Part shown: positions 1 through 6,757 of the stretch, piece by piece
How positions within the stretch are numbered: position 1 is the stretch's first letter
How the letters are laid out: each line of letters begins with the position of its first letter
DNA from: Acidimicrobiaceae bacterium
GTDB lineage: Bacteria; Actinomycetota; Acidimicrobiia; Acidimicrobiales; Ilumatobacteraceae
DNA length: 11,882 bases
Assembly (NCBI GenBank): GCA_947486675.1
Contig: CANKUF010000006.1
Span: forward strand, 1-11,882
Reading direction: 5' to 3'
Notes under the pieces: model-generated
Told to the model about the DNA's origin: nothing
The model's input: only the letters and a program-made list of their open reading frames with translations
Databases searched by the model: none
Position numbers and translations under genes: made by a program

Positions 1-1082
1 GGCGCGCCGTTCGTTCCGTTTCCAATCTTGCCGAGTTGGTTCGCTGTATTCGCGGGGAAGAGCAGTGGCAACAAGTGGTCGACGTACAGGTTGAGCAAAC
101 ACAACACAACATTGCCGACATGGCCGATGTGCGTGGGCAAAGTGCTGCGCGACATGCATGCGAAATTGCGGCAGCTGGAGCGCATCACATGTTGCTCGTT
201 GGTCCACCAGGCGCAGGCAAGTCCATGCTTGCGCAACGCCTTGTCGGAATTTTGCCCAACCTGTCTACACACGATGCCGTGACCACCACCATTGTTCATT
301 CGGCCGCACATTTGGCATTGCCTGCAAATGGTTTAGTAAGTAGGCCTCCGCTGCGAGCGCCGCATCACTCCACGTCGCTAGTCGCCATGGTTGGCGGTGG
401 AACTTCGGCGCTTCGTCCTGGTGAAATTTCGTTAGCCACAAATGGCGTTTTGTTCCTCGATGAATTGGGTGAGTTTGCACCAAGTGTTCTCGATGCGTTG
501 CGTCAGCCGTTAGAAGAAGGCGTGGTTCGCGTTGCACGCGCGAAGTCTTCGGTGGAATTACCAGCAAAGTTTTTGTTAGTTGCTGCAACTAATCCGTGCC
601 CGTGCGGCGAAGGTACTCCAGGTTTATGTGTGTGCGACGATCGTGCAAAGCAGAAATATCTCAGGCGGTTCTCGGGCCCCTTGCTCGACCGATTCGACTT
701 GCGCGTTGCTGTTACTCGTCCACACGTAGATGAATTGCTGGCAGCGAAGCCATCGGAGTCAAGTCGCGACATTGCACTGCGCGTAGCGACTGCGCGCGAT
801 CTTGCATTGAGTAGAAATGGTTGTGTCAACTCGGCGCTTTCAGCCGATGCGTTAGACAAGTTTGCGCCACTCAGTCCAACGGCCGCTTCGTTACTTCGCC
901 ACCATGTAGAGCGCGGACGACTCTCTGGTCGTGGTTACCACCGAATTCGTCGGGTTGCTCGCACGGTGTCCGACCTGCGAGATCAATCCGAATACGTAGA
1001 GGAAGTGCATGTTGCTGTTGCACTTGCGCTCCGAGTTGGAGTTCAGCCGCAGTTCTCCGGAGATCGGATGGCGCAATCATGA
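1..1082 (+). CDS. comM: ComM/YifB-family Mg-chelatase-like AAA+ ATPase, 5'-truncated by window edge
   Basis: The reading frame is open from base 3 to the TGA at 1080-1082, so 359 residues are present. The family is usually about 500 residues, so the N-terminal Lon-protease-like domain lies mostly outside the window. Seen in sequence: Walker A GPPGAGKS at 201-224, Walker B FLDE at 453-464, a four-cysteine CxC...CxC cluster at 597-635 after the ATNP sensor segment, the SGPLLDRFDL segment, and the C-terminal Mg-chelatase helical domain containing GRGYHRIRRVARTVSDL. ComM is known as a branch-migration helicase that helps integrate incoming single-stranded DNA during natural transformation. It acts in the cytoplasm and its neighbour is dprA, a partner in the same process. 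The stop overlaps the dprA start as ATGA. A TTG at 36 could be read as a start, but homology continues upstream of it, so the gene is simply cut. Confidence 0.93.
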   Translation, partial: RAVRSVSNLAELVRCIRGEEQWQQVVDVQVEQTQHNIADMADVRGQSAARHACEIAAAGAHHMLLVGPPGAGKSMLAQRLVGILPNLSTHDAVTTTIVHSAAHLALPANGLVSRPPLRAPHHSTSLVAMVGGGTSALRPGEISLATNGVLFLDELGEFAPSVLDALRQPLEEGVVRVARAKSSVELPAKFLLVAATNPCPCGEGTPGLCVCDDRAKQKYLRRFSGPLLDRFDLRVAVTRPHVDELLAAKPSESSRDIALRVATARDLALSRNGCVNSALSADALDKFAPLSPTAASLLRHHVERGRLSGRGYHRIRRVARTVSDLRDQSEYVEEVHVAVALALRVGVQPQFSGDRMAQS

Positions 1083-2206
1083 TGGCACTCGACGACGAGC
1101 GCGTAGTTGCAGCAGTGTTGGCAACGCGACCAACACTGACTAGTCGCAAACTATCGCACTTGCTAGAGATGCAATCGCCAAGTGCGATTGCATCAACACT
1201 TGGCAATAATCAACCAACGTTGCAGGAATGCGAACGGATGGCACAGCGTCTTGAACTGACAGCAATGTCGGTAACTCATGTTGGCGCACCAGATTTTCCG
1301 TGCATGTTGCAAGATGACCCAACTCGCAGTCCGGTGCTGTTCTATCGTGGCAACCTTGCGGCACTGAATCAGCGTCGAGTTGGCATTGTGGGCACTCGTT
1401 CTGCGACTGCTGCAGGAAGATACATGGCGTCGCACATCTCGTTCGATCTTGCAGAACAAGGAATTTCAACGGTGTCTGGACTTGCACGAGGTATCGATGC
1501 ATGGGCGCACAAAGGGGTGTCGGTTGCATATTCGCGAGCAAGCGACCGCTCAAGGTTGGGTATTCCAATTGGTGTAGTGGCCTCTGGCTTGGACGTGGTG
1601 TATCCCAAAGAAAACATTGAGCTGTGGAATTTCATTTCTGAACATGGGTTGTTGCTGAGTGAGTCGCCGCCAGGAACATCTCCCGAGCCGTATCGCTTTC
1701 CATTGCGCAACCGAGTACTTGCTGCATTGTCTGAAGTGGTTGTTGTCGTGGAGTCACGCGCAACTGGTGGGTCCATGATCACAGTTGAAGAAGCACAGAA
1801 GCGCGACATCACCGTTATGGCTGTACCTGGTTCGCCCCGCAACACGTCTTCGGCTGGAACAAATTTGTTATTGCAGCAGGGGTGTGCACCGGTGGTGTCT
1901 GTAGACGATGTGCTTGTTGCACTGGGGCTCGACACTCGCCGAGTGCACCCTCCGCTGTTCGATGATCGAAGTTCGCTATTGCCAGACGACGCAGCACTTG
2001 CTGTTGCGATGGCCGGCGATGCGCTCACCTTGGATCAGTTGGTGTTGCGCACACGACGTGACGTGGTTGACATCGCTTTTGCCCTTGGCCGCATGGAGTC
2101 AATGGGTTGGGTGGTGAACAATGGCGGTTGGTGGGAGGTGCTCGGTGCGCAAACCCCAGCGGGGTACGGTGGAATTCATGGAGGCAGCAACCGCTTGGGA
2201 GATTGA
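1079..2206 (+). CDS. dprA: DNA-processing protein DprA (Smf)
   Basis: This 375-residue protein binds single-stranded DNA and, in known DprA proteins, loads RecA onto incoming DNA during transformation. The start is the ATG at 1079, which overlaps the comM stop by 4 bases; a second in-frame ATG follows at 1082. An upstream extension in the same frame is only the shadow of comM. Domains: a helical N-terminal region (about 1-65), a Rossmann-like core with VGIVGTRSAT (101-110), GLARGID (134-140), the strongly conserved FPLRNRVLAALS (207-218) and AVPGS (248-252), and a winged-helix-like C-terminal domain (about 303-356). The family is often 300-390 residues, so the length is normal. Between AHKG (143-146) and IGVV (164-167) there are about 8 more residues than in the common form. 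No good Shine-Dalgarno lies at 1079 (GGAG at 1059-1062 is too far), so coupling to comM is likely. Its 3' end overlaps xerC by 29 bases. Confidence 0.95.
   Translation: MMALDDERVVAAVLATRPTLTSRKLSHLLEMQSPSAIASTLGNNQPTLQECERMAQRLELTAMSVTHVGAPDFPCMLQDDPTRSPVLFYRGNLAALNQRRVGIVGTRSATAAGRYMASHISFDLAEQGISTVSGLARGIDAWAHKGVSVAYSRASDRSRLGIPIGVVASGLDVVYPKENIELWNFISEHGLLLSESPPGTSPEPYRFPLRNRVLAALSEVVVVVESRATGGSMITVEEAQKRDITVMAVPGSPRNTSSAGTNLLLQQGCAPVVSVDDVLVALGLDTRRVHPPLFDDRSSLLPDDAALAVAMAGDALTLDQLVLRTRRDVVDIAFALGRMESMGWVVNNGGWWEVLGAQTPAGYGGIHGGSNRLGD
1153..1204 (+). repeat. Overlapping inverted repeats inside dprA (competing hairpins)
   Basis: Bases 1168-1178 and 1184-1194 form a perfect 11-bp inverted repeat around a 5-base loop. 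The same central segment can pair instead with upstream bases (1153-1162 with 1179-1188, 10 bp perfect) or with downstream bases (1177-1184 with 1197-1204, 8 bp perfect). The three pairings exclude one another. All lie in the dprA coding sequence, about codons 25-42. The pairings are read directly from the sequence. Any regulatory role is inference, and no T-tract follows, so this is not an intrinsic terminator. Confidence 0.6.
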
Positions 2207-3056
2207 CGACTTCGCTACGTCGCTCACTGCAGCCTCCGCAAACACCGTTTCTGCCTATGTCAGCGACATCTCGCAGTTCGCAAATTGGGTAGAGCGACAA
2301 TCCATAGACGACCCTCGCAAGGTCACTAAAGACGTGGTTCGGCAATACATCGGGTTTCTCACCACCATGAAAATGGCGAAGCGCAGCGTTGGTCGGAAAG
2401 TTGCCGCACTGCGCAAATATTTCGCATGGTTAGTGCGTGACCACAAAATTGACATTGATCCAACCGCGGGTGTGCGCACCCCAACTGATACCGGTCGGCT
2501 TCCAAAGGTGCTCACAAACGAACAACTCAATGCACTTCTGCATGCAACAAACGATGAAGACCCAGATTGGAAGAGTGCGCGTGATACGGCAATTATCGAA
2601 TTGCTCTATGGAAGCGGATTGCGCGTAAGCGAACTGTGTTCGCTCGACGTTGACAGCGTGAATGTGAAACAGCAGGCAGTCATCGTGACGGGTAAGGGCA
2701 ACAAGCAACGCCGCGTTCCCGTGAGCGAGCCTTCGCTGGTCGCACTCACAGCGTGGGCAATCCTTCGCTCGGAGGTGTCCACAGACAAGACCGAAGTGGC
2801 ATTGTTCGTCAATGGCCGAGGTGGTCGGCTTGGCACACGCGATGTGCGACGAATCATCGATGCACGCTCGTTAGCGCCTACGCACCCTCACGCACTTCGC
2901 CACACGTTTGCGACACATTTGCTCGATAATGGTGCCGACTTGCGTGCTGTCCAGGAGTTATTGGGGCACAGCGATGTGGCAACTACTCAGCGTTATACGC
3001 ATGTGAGCAAAGAGCGACTGAAGTCCGCCTACGGGGTATCGCATCCGCGGGCATAA
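2178..3056 (+). CDS. xerC: Tyrosine recombinase XerC
   Basis: This 292-residue site-specific recombinase, with XerD, resolves chromosome dimers at dif. Seen in sequence: an N-terminal SAM-like core-binding domain (about 5-90) and a C-terminal catalytic domain with the complete active-site set Arg149 (SGLRVSEL), Lys173 (TGKGNKQR), His238 and Arg241 (HALRHTFATHLL), His264 (LLGH) and nucleophile Tyr273 (QRYTH). The start chosen is the ATG at 2178, because MEAATAWEIDDF is a normal Xer beginning. An earlier ATG at 2121 would add 19 residues and lengthen the dprA overlap from 29 to 86 bases. A GGTGGA stretch at 2168-2173 may serve as a short-spaced Shine-Dalgarno. The dprA-side location and standard length argue for housekeeping XerC rather than a phage integrase. 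XerC versus XerD rests on context. The whiG start follows after 9 bases. Confidence 0.92.
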   Translation: MEAATAWEIDDFATSLTAASANTVSAYVSDISQFANWVERQSIDDPRKVTKDVVRQYIGFLTTMKMAKRSVGRKVAALRKYFAWLVRDHKIDIDPTAGVRTPTDTGRLPKVLTNEQLNALLHATNDEDPDWKSARDTAIIELLYGSGLRVSELCSLDVDSVNVKQQAVIVTGKGNKQRRVPVSEPSLVALTAWAILRSEVSTDKTEVALFVNGRGGRLGTRDVRRIIDARSLAPTHPHALRHTFATHLLDNGADLRAVQELLGHSDVATTQRYTHVSKERLKSAYGVSHPRA

Positions 3057-3065
3057 TTACAGGGC

Positions 3066-3830
3066 ATGAATGCTCTGCCCGTTCGCCTGACAATTGATGA
3101 TGCTTGGCAGCAGTGGCACGACGGCAAAGACCCCATTGCACGTGAATGGTTGGTTGTTCATTACGCCTCGCTCATCAAATTCGTTGCAGGTCGACTTGCA
3201 GCAGGTTTGCCGAAACGCGTGGACACTGGAGATTTGATTTCTGCTGGTGTGTTCGGATTGATGAATGCCATCGATCGCTACGACCCAACACAAGGTGCAA
3301 AGTTTGAGACCTATGCAATACCGCGCATTCGCGGCGCCATTCTCGACAGCCTTCGTGCACTCGACTGGGTTCCAAGAAGTGTGCGCTCAAAGTCGCGATC
3401 GGTGGAGCAAGCAATGTCCACACTTGAACACGAACTGGGTCGCTCGCCGTCTGAAGAAGAGATTGCGGCGAAGTTAGAAATTTCCGATACCGACTTTCAA
3501 AAATGGTTATCTGACTTTGCTGCAGGTTCTGTTGGTCCACTTGATCACGTTGTTGCCGACAACACCGCAACAGCCACACATTCAGATATGCATCGTGCAA
3601 CCAGCCCAGACGCAGTCGTTGAAGCAGACGAAACCCGCAGAATCATGCGCCAAGAAATGAAGAAGCTTCCAGAAAAAGAACGAACAGTTCTTGTGTTGTA
3701 TTACGAAGAGAATCTCACACTTGCCGAAATCGGCGATGTGCTCGGTGTAACCGAGAGCAGAGTGTCACAGATTCATACGAAGGCAGTGTTGCAATTGCGC
3801 TCACGTCTTCGTGCCGCCGAAATTGATTGA
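3066..3830 (+). CDS. whiG: RNA polymerase sigma factor, WhiG/FliA family
   Basis: This 254-residue sigma-70 family (group 3, FliA/WhiG) factor directs RNA polymerase to a specialised promoter set. Region 2 (about 27-105) contains the DLISAGVFGLMNAIDRYD core, GAKFETYAIPRIRGAI and the family hallmark RALDWVPRSVR (97-107). Region 3 (about 110-160) carries ELGRSPSEEEIA. Region 4 (about 190-250) carries the helix-turn-helix LTLAEIGDVLGVTESRVSQI. In Streptomyces WhiG starts aerial-hypha sporulation and is held by the anti-sigma factor RsiG with c-di-GMP; in motile bacteria the homologue FliA drives late flagellar genes. Which applies here cannot be read from the window, and no anti-sigma gene is adjacent. 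The ATG at 3066 has only a weak, close purine run before it (AGGG at 3061-3064). The stop at 3828-3830 lies inside the next gene, a 20-base overlap. Confidence 0.92.
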   Translation: MNALPVRLTIDDAWQQWHDGKDPIAREWLVVHYASLIKFVAGRLAAGLPKRVDTGDLISAGVFGLMNAIDRYDPTQGAKFETYAIPRIRGAILDSLRALDWVPRSVRSKSRSVEQAMSTLEHELGRSPSEEEIAAKLEISDTDFQKWLSDFAAGSVGPLDHVVADNTATATHSDMHRATSPDAVVEADETRRIMRQEMKKLPEKERTVLVLYYEENLTLAEIGDVLGVTESRVSQIHTKAVLQLRSRLRAAEID

Positions 3831-4263
3831 GTTCGTCGCTGCGCTGTGTGCGCTGATGCTGCCAACGCAATTCGCAATTGCAGATTCATTTCGCCCGCCG
3901 TCGTGCACATGGTGCGCGGGAAATCGTGGGATCGAATACGTCACCCCGCAACAAGCACCGGTCCATTCGGCAGCCAGTGGGGTAGTCACCTATGTGGGGT
4001 CGGTGGCGGGAGTGGCCTATGTCGTGGTGCGTGATGTGAACAACATGTTGGTCACACATGGCCGCCTGCACAGCACTGCCGTAAAAGTAGGAGACCGCGT
4101 ATCTGCGGGCTTTCGTATTGGAACCTCAAGTGGTGGCCTGTATATCGGGGTGCGTCGGTTGGGGGTCTATCTCGACCCAACTACGTGTACGCCTGCAACA
4201 AAAAACCCAAGTGGGCAAAGGCCCCGAGCCGTTTTAGTGCCGATACACTCACACGGGCCGTAA
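3811..4263 (+). CDS. Exported M23/LytM-like protein with degenerate active site
   Basis: This 150-residue protein begins at a GTG inside the end of whiG. An in-frame TTG at 3823 is a possible alternative start. Residues 1-24 look like a signal peptide: Lys4, a hydrophobic core, then an AIA cleavage site before DSFRPP. Residues 35-125 follow the M23 (LytM) beta-fold pattern: NRGIEY where active enzymes have HxGxDF, AASGVVTYVG, VKVGDRVSAG and IGTSSGGLYIGVR where active enzymes end with HLHFEVR. By this alignment the first zinc His is Asn38, the zinc Asp is Glu42, the catalytic His before Leu is Arg85, and the final HxH is Gly-Leu-Tyr (109-111). It is therefore probably not a peptidase, but may bind peptidoglycan or activate another hydrolase as EnvC and NlpD do; that role is inference. 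M23 genes between whiG or xerC and rpsB are usual in actinobacteria. The last 25 residues have no recognisable domain. Confidence 0.75.
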   Translation: MPPKLIEFVAALCALMLPTQFAIADSFRPPSCTWCAGNRGIEYVTPQQAPVHSAASGVVTYVGSVAGVAYVVVRDVNNMLVTHGRLHSTAVKVGDRVSAGFRIGTSSGGLYIGVRRLGVYLDPTTCTPATKNPSGQRPRAVLVPIHSHGP

Positions 4264-4361
4264 AACCGCGGTGCAGTACTAAATACACATACTTGAGTTC
4301 CACCCTGTGGTCGTGAAAGCGCCGGGGCTCAGGTTTCCTAACCACAGGAGAGGAGATAGTC
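4264..4361 (+). promoter_or_regulatory. Intergenic region and probable rpsB leader
   Basis: This 98-base gap is the largest in the window and separates the whiG/M23 pair from the rpsB-tsf block, so a promoter for the translation genes is expected here or in the end of the M23-like gene. I see no convincing -35/-10 pair. TACACT at 4244-4249, just inside the upstream gene, fits a -10 hexamer but lacks a recognisable -35. The 3' end carries the strongest Shine-Dalgarno in the window, the purine run AGGAGAGGAGA at 4346-4356, ahead of the ATG at 4362. An 8-base palindrome ACCGCGGT lies at 4265-4272. No terminator with a T-tract is visible. Confidence 0.5.
4304..4348 (+). promoter_or_regulatory. 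rpsB: Candidate leader hairpin overlapping the rpsB ribosome binding site
   Basis: CCTGTGGT at 4304-4311 and ACCACAGG at 4341-4348 form a perfect 8-bp inverted repeat around 29 bases. Inside it GAAA (4315-4318) can pair with TTTC (4334-4337) across a symmetric 3x3 internal loop. The 3' arm ends on the first three bases (AGG, 4346-4348) of the rpsB Shine-Dalgarno run, so the folded form would partly cover the ribosome site. In E. coli the S2 protein represses its own rpsB-tsf message through the leader. A similar role here is inference. Confidence 0.4.
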
Positions 4362-5219
4362 ATGGCAATCGTCAGCATGCGCCAAATGCTTGAAGCAGGC
4401 GTTCACTTCGGACACCAAACCCATCGTTGGAACCCACGAATGAAGCGATTCATTTTTGGTGAGCGCAACGGTATTTACATCATCGATCTTGAGCAGACGC
4501 TCGATCGCGTAGATACGTCATACAAGTTTGTTCGCGACATGGTCGCCAACGGCGGAAGCATCTTGTTCATCGGAACCAAGAAGCAAGCACAAGATCCAAT
4601 CAAGTTCTTCGCTGACAAGTGCGGCATGCCGTACATCAACGAGCGTTGGTTGGGCGGAATGCTCACCAACTTCGACACCATTTCAAAGCGTGTTCAGAAG
4701 ATGCAGGACTACGAGCGCATGCGCGACACCGGCGAGTTTGAACTGATGCCAAAGAAGGAAGCCCTTCTTATCTCACGTGAACTTGAGAAGTTGCAAAAGA
4801 ACCTTTCAGGTATTCGCAACATGGCACGTCGCCCAACGGCAGTGTTCATCATTGACACCGTGAAGGAAAGCATTGCAGTAACCGAAGCGAACAAGCTTGG
4901 TATTCCTGTTATTGCAGTGGTGGACACCAACGTGAACCCAGACCTCATCACCTACCCAATTCCTGGTAACGACGACGCAATTCGTGCAAACGAATTGATG
5001 TCACGCGTAATCTGCGAAGCAGTAATTGAAGGTCGCTTCATTGCAGAAAAGACTTCTGGTCGTTCATCGGCACCTGCCGCTGCACCAGCTCCGCGCAGTG
5101 CAGATGAGCAAGCAGCATTCGAAGCACAGCAAGATGCCGCACGCAAGTTGGCAGCAGAAGCACAGGCAGAGCGCGACGCACGCGTTGCGTCAGCAACCGA
5201 AACAAAAGTCGAAGGCTGA
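4362..5219 (+). CDS. rpsB: 30S ribosomal protein S2
   Basis: This 285-residue protein is a structural component of the 30S subunit near the mRNA path. The S2 fold runs from about residue 3 to 230, with the signatures [18 protein letters not shown] near the N-terminus, [17 protein letters not shown], the near-invariant [11 protein letters not shown] (94-104), [18 protein letters not shown] (193-210) and [11 protein letters not shown]. The last 50 residues or so (about 234-285) are an Ala/Pro-rich then Ala/Glu/Gln-rich charged tail, a common type of lineage-specific extension in S2. The ATG at 4362 is set by a strong purine-rich Shine-Dalgarno (4346-4356). It is followed by tsf after only 2 bases, the usual rpsB-tsf pairing. 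Expression is likely controlled through the leader hairpin upstream. Confidence 0.98.
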   Translation: MAIVSMRQMLEAGVHFGHQTHRWNPRMKRFIFGERNGIYIIDLEQTLDRVDTSYKFVRDMVANGGSILFIGTKKQAQDPIKFFADKCGMPYINERWLGGMLTNFDTISKRVQKMQDYERMRDTGEFELMPKKEALLISRELEKLQKNLSGIRNMARRPTAVFIIDTVKESIAVTEANKLGIPVIAVVDTNVNPDLITYPIPGNDDAIRANELMSRVICEAVIEGRFIAEKTSGRSSAPAAAPAPRSADEQAAFEAQQDAARKLAAEAQAERDARVASATETKVEG

Positions 5220-5221
5220 TC

Positions 5222-6010
5222 ATGTCGTTTACCGCTAAAGACGTTGCATCACTACGCGCCACAACAGGTGCGGGAATGATGGATTGCAAGAAGGCGCTGG
5301 AAGAAAACGGTGGAGACATCGAAGCGTCAAAGCAGTGGTTGCGCGAAAAGGGCCTTGCAGCAAGTGCAAAGCGTGATGATCGTGAGAGCGCGCAGGGCGT
5401 TGTGGCTGTCAAAGTCACAGGCAATGTTGCTGCAATCGTGAAACTCAAGTGTGAAACCGACTTCGTTGCAGGAAGCGATCAATTCATTGCAGAAGCCGAA
5501 ACTCTGGTCGACTTGGTCATCGCCAAGGGCGAAGCAGCAGTGAGCGAGCGCAATCAGCAACTTGAAGACCTCAAGATTCTGTTGAAAGAAAAAATCGACC
5601 TCGGCGACGTTGTTCGTTTCGAAGCAGCTGCCGGAAATGTTCTTGACCTGTACTCACATATCCAGGGTGGTCGCGGTGTAAACGGCGTCATCGTGGAAAT
5701 GTCTGGTGCAACACAAGAGCTTGCACACGACATTGCAGTGCACATTGCATTTGCTCGTCCGAAGTACTTGAAGAAGGACGACGTTCCTGCAGACGTAATT
5801 GCCGCCGAGCGCGCAACCCTTGAAACGGTTACTCGCAACGAGGGCAAGCCAGAAGCCGCAATCGCCAAGATCGTGGACGGCCGTGTTCAAGGATTCTTCA
5901 AGGACATTGCATTGCTCGAACAGCCATATGCAAAGGACGACAAGCAGTCCGTTTCCCAGGTCATTGGCAAGTCCGTCATCGTGCGTTATTCGCAGGTTGA
6001 GATCGGATAG
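5222..6010 (+). CDS. tsf: Translation elongation factor Ts
   Basis: This 262-residue factor is the guanine-nucleotide exchange factor that regenerates EF-Tu-GTP. The N-terminal UBA-like domain (about 3-50) has LRATTGAGMMDCKKAL. The core begins with the signature CETDFVAGSDQF (77-88), whose TDFVA (79-83) contacts EF-Tu. Then come AHDIAVHIAFARPKYL (168-183) and the C-terminal KIVDGRVQGFFKD...LLEQPYAKDDKQSV (216-244). Length suits the short EF-Ts form common in actinobacteria. The start ATG at 5222 has GAAGG at 5211-5215 within the rpsB end as its Shine-Dalgarno, 6 bases away. Codon use matches rpsB, and the two genes probably share one transcript. Confidence 0.98.
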   Translation: MSFTAKDVASLRATTGAGMMDCKKALEENGGDIEASKQWLREKGLAASAKRDDRESAQGVVAVKVTGNVAAIVKLKCETDFVAGSDQFIAEAETLVDLVIAKGEAAVSERNQQLEDLKILLKEKIDLGDVVRFEAAAGNVLDLYSHIQGGRGVNGVIVEMSGATQELAHDIAVHIAFARPKYLKKDDVPADVIAAERATLETVTRNEGKPEAAIAKIVDGRVQGFFKDIALLEQPYAKDDKQSVSQVIGKSVIVRYSQVEIG

Positions 6011-6025
6011 TTGTAGATTTCGTAC

Positions 6026-6757
6026 ATGGCTGCACACCCAAAGGCTCGTTGGAATCGAATTGTTCTTAAGCTTTCAGGTGAGGCATTAGCCGAAAAATCT
6101 GGGTTCGGTCTCGACACCGATGTGTTGCATCAAGTTGCGACCGAACTGTACGAAACCAAACAGGAACTCGGCGTCGACATTGCCGTAGTGGTTGGTGGCG
6201 GAAACTTCTGGCGTGGGCTTAAAGGTGCCGGTCAAGGAATGGACCAAGCACAAGCCGACTACATGGGAATGTTGGCAACGGTCATGAACGGTCTTGCTTT
6301 TCAAGACGCACTTGAGCGAGTTGGTCAACAGTCGCGCGTCATGTCGGCAGTTGAAATGCCAAAAGTTGCTGAGCCATATATTCGTCGCCGCGCAGAGCGT
6401 CACATGGAAAAGGGACGCATCGTCATTTTGGCTGGCGGAACGGGAAACCCGTTCTTCACTACTGATACCGCAGCAGCATTGCGTGCAGCAGAAATTTCGG
6501 CGCAAGTAATTTTGAAGGGCACACACTCTGGAGTAGACGGTGTGTACACAGCCGATCCAAAAATTGATAAGACGGCCACGAAGTACTCGCATATTTCGTA
6601 TCTCGAAGTCATTAATAAGGGCCTAAAAGTCATGGACAGCACGGCTATTACGTTCTGTCGTGACAACAACTTGCCAATCGTGGTATTCAACCTGTTGCAG
6701 CGTGGAAACGTGAAGTCCATACTCCTGGGTGAAGAAATAGGTACGCTGGTCGAGTGA
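6026..6757 (+). CDS. pyrH: Uridylate (UMP) kinase
   Basis: This 243-residue cytoplasmic enzyme phosphorylates UMP to UDP with ATP, the committed step toward UTP and CTP, and belongs to the amino-acid-kinase fold. Motifs: LKLSGEAL (14-21), the glycine-rich [11 protein letters not shown] (54-64), [19 protein letters not shown] (78-96), the phosphate and acceptor loop [21 protein letters not shown] (137-157), and the ATP-side [11 protein letters not shown] (169-179). Most family members have GGGNIFRG; Phe-Trp in place of Ile-Phe is a conservative change also met in actinobacteria. The ATG at 6026 follows tsf by 15 bases. An in-frame TAG at 6014-6016 rules out an earlier start, and no Shine-Dalgarno is visible in the gap. 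The 3' end overlaps frr by 4 bases. Confidence 0.97.
   Translation: MAAHPKARWNRIVLKLSGEALAEKSGFGLDTDVLHQVATELYETKQELGVDIAVVVGGGNFWRGLKGAGQGMDQAQADYMGMLATVMNGLAFQDALERVGQQSRVMSAVEMPKVAEPYIRRRAERHMEKGRIVILAGGTGNPFFTTDTAAALRAAEISAQVILKGTHSGVDGVYTADPKIDKTATKYSHISYLEVINKGLKVMDSTAITFCRDNNLPIVVFNLLQRGNVKSILLGEEIGTLVE

Noticed and set aside
36..38. TTG as the true start of the ComM-like gene
   Set aside because: Family-like residues continue in frame back to base 3 (AVRSVSNLAEL), so the gene runs off the window edge.
1369..2028. Long antisense open frame (219 codons) across dprA
   Set aside because: It lies wholly opposite a well-supported gene, its translation shows no recognisable domain, and Ser/Thr/Arg-rich composition is typical of a codon-bias shadow.
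2121..2177. Earlier ATG for xerC adding 19 residues
   Set aside because: The added residues are dprA coding sequence in another frame with no Xer similarity; the ATG at 2178 gives the normal family N-terminus.
2178..3056. Tyrosine recombinase as a sign of a prophage or integrative element
   Set aside because: The length, motifs and location beside dprA fit housekeeping XerC. No att repeats, tRNA or phage genes are present, and base composition matches the neighbours.
4201..4280. Intrinsic terminator between the M23-like gene and rpsB
   Set aside because: Only short GC inverted repeats are present (GGCCC 4220-4224 with GGGCC 4255-4259; palindrome at 4265-4272), with no following T-run.
6438..6454. 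Perfect 7-bp hairpin with a 3-base loop (GAACGGG/CCCGTTC) in pyrH
   Set aside because: It falls on the invariant GTGNPFF codons of UMP kinase, has no T-tract, and is within chance for the window length.
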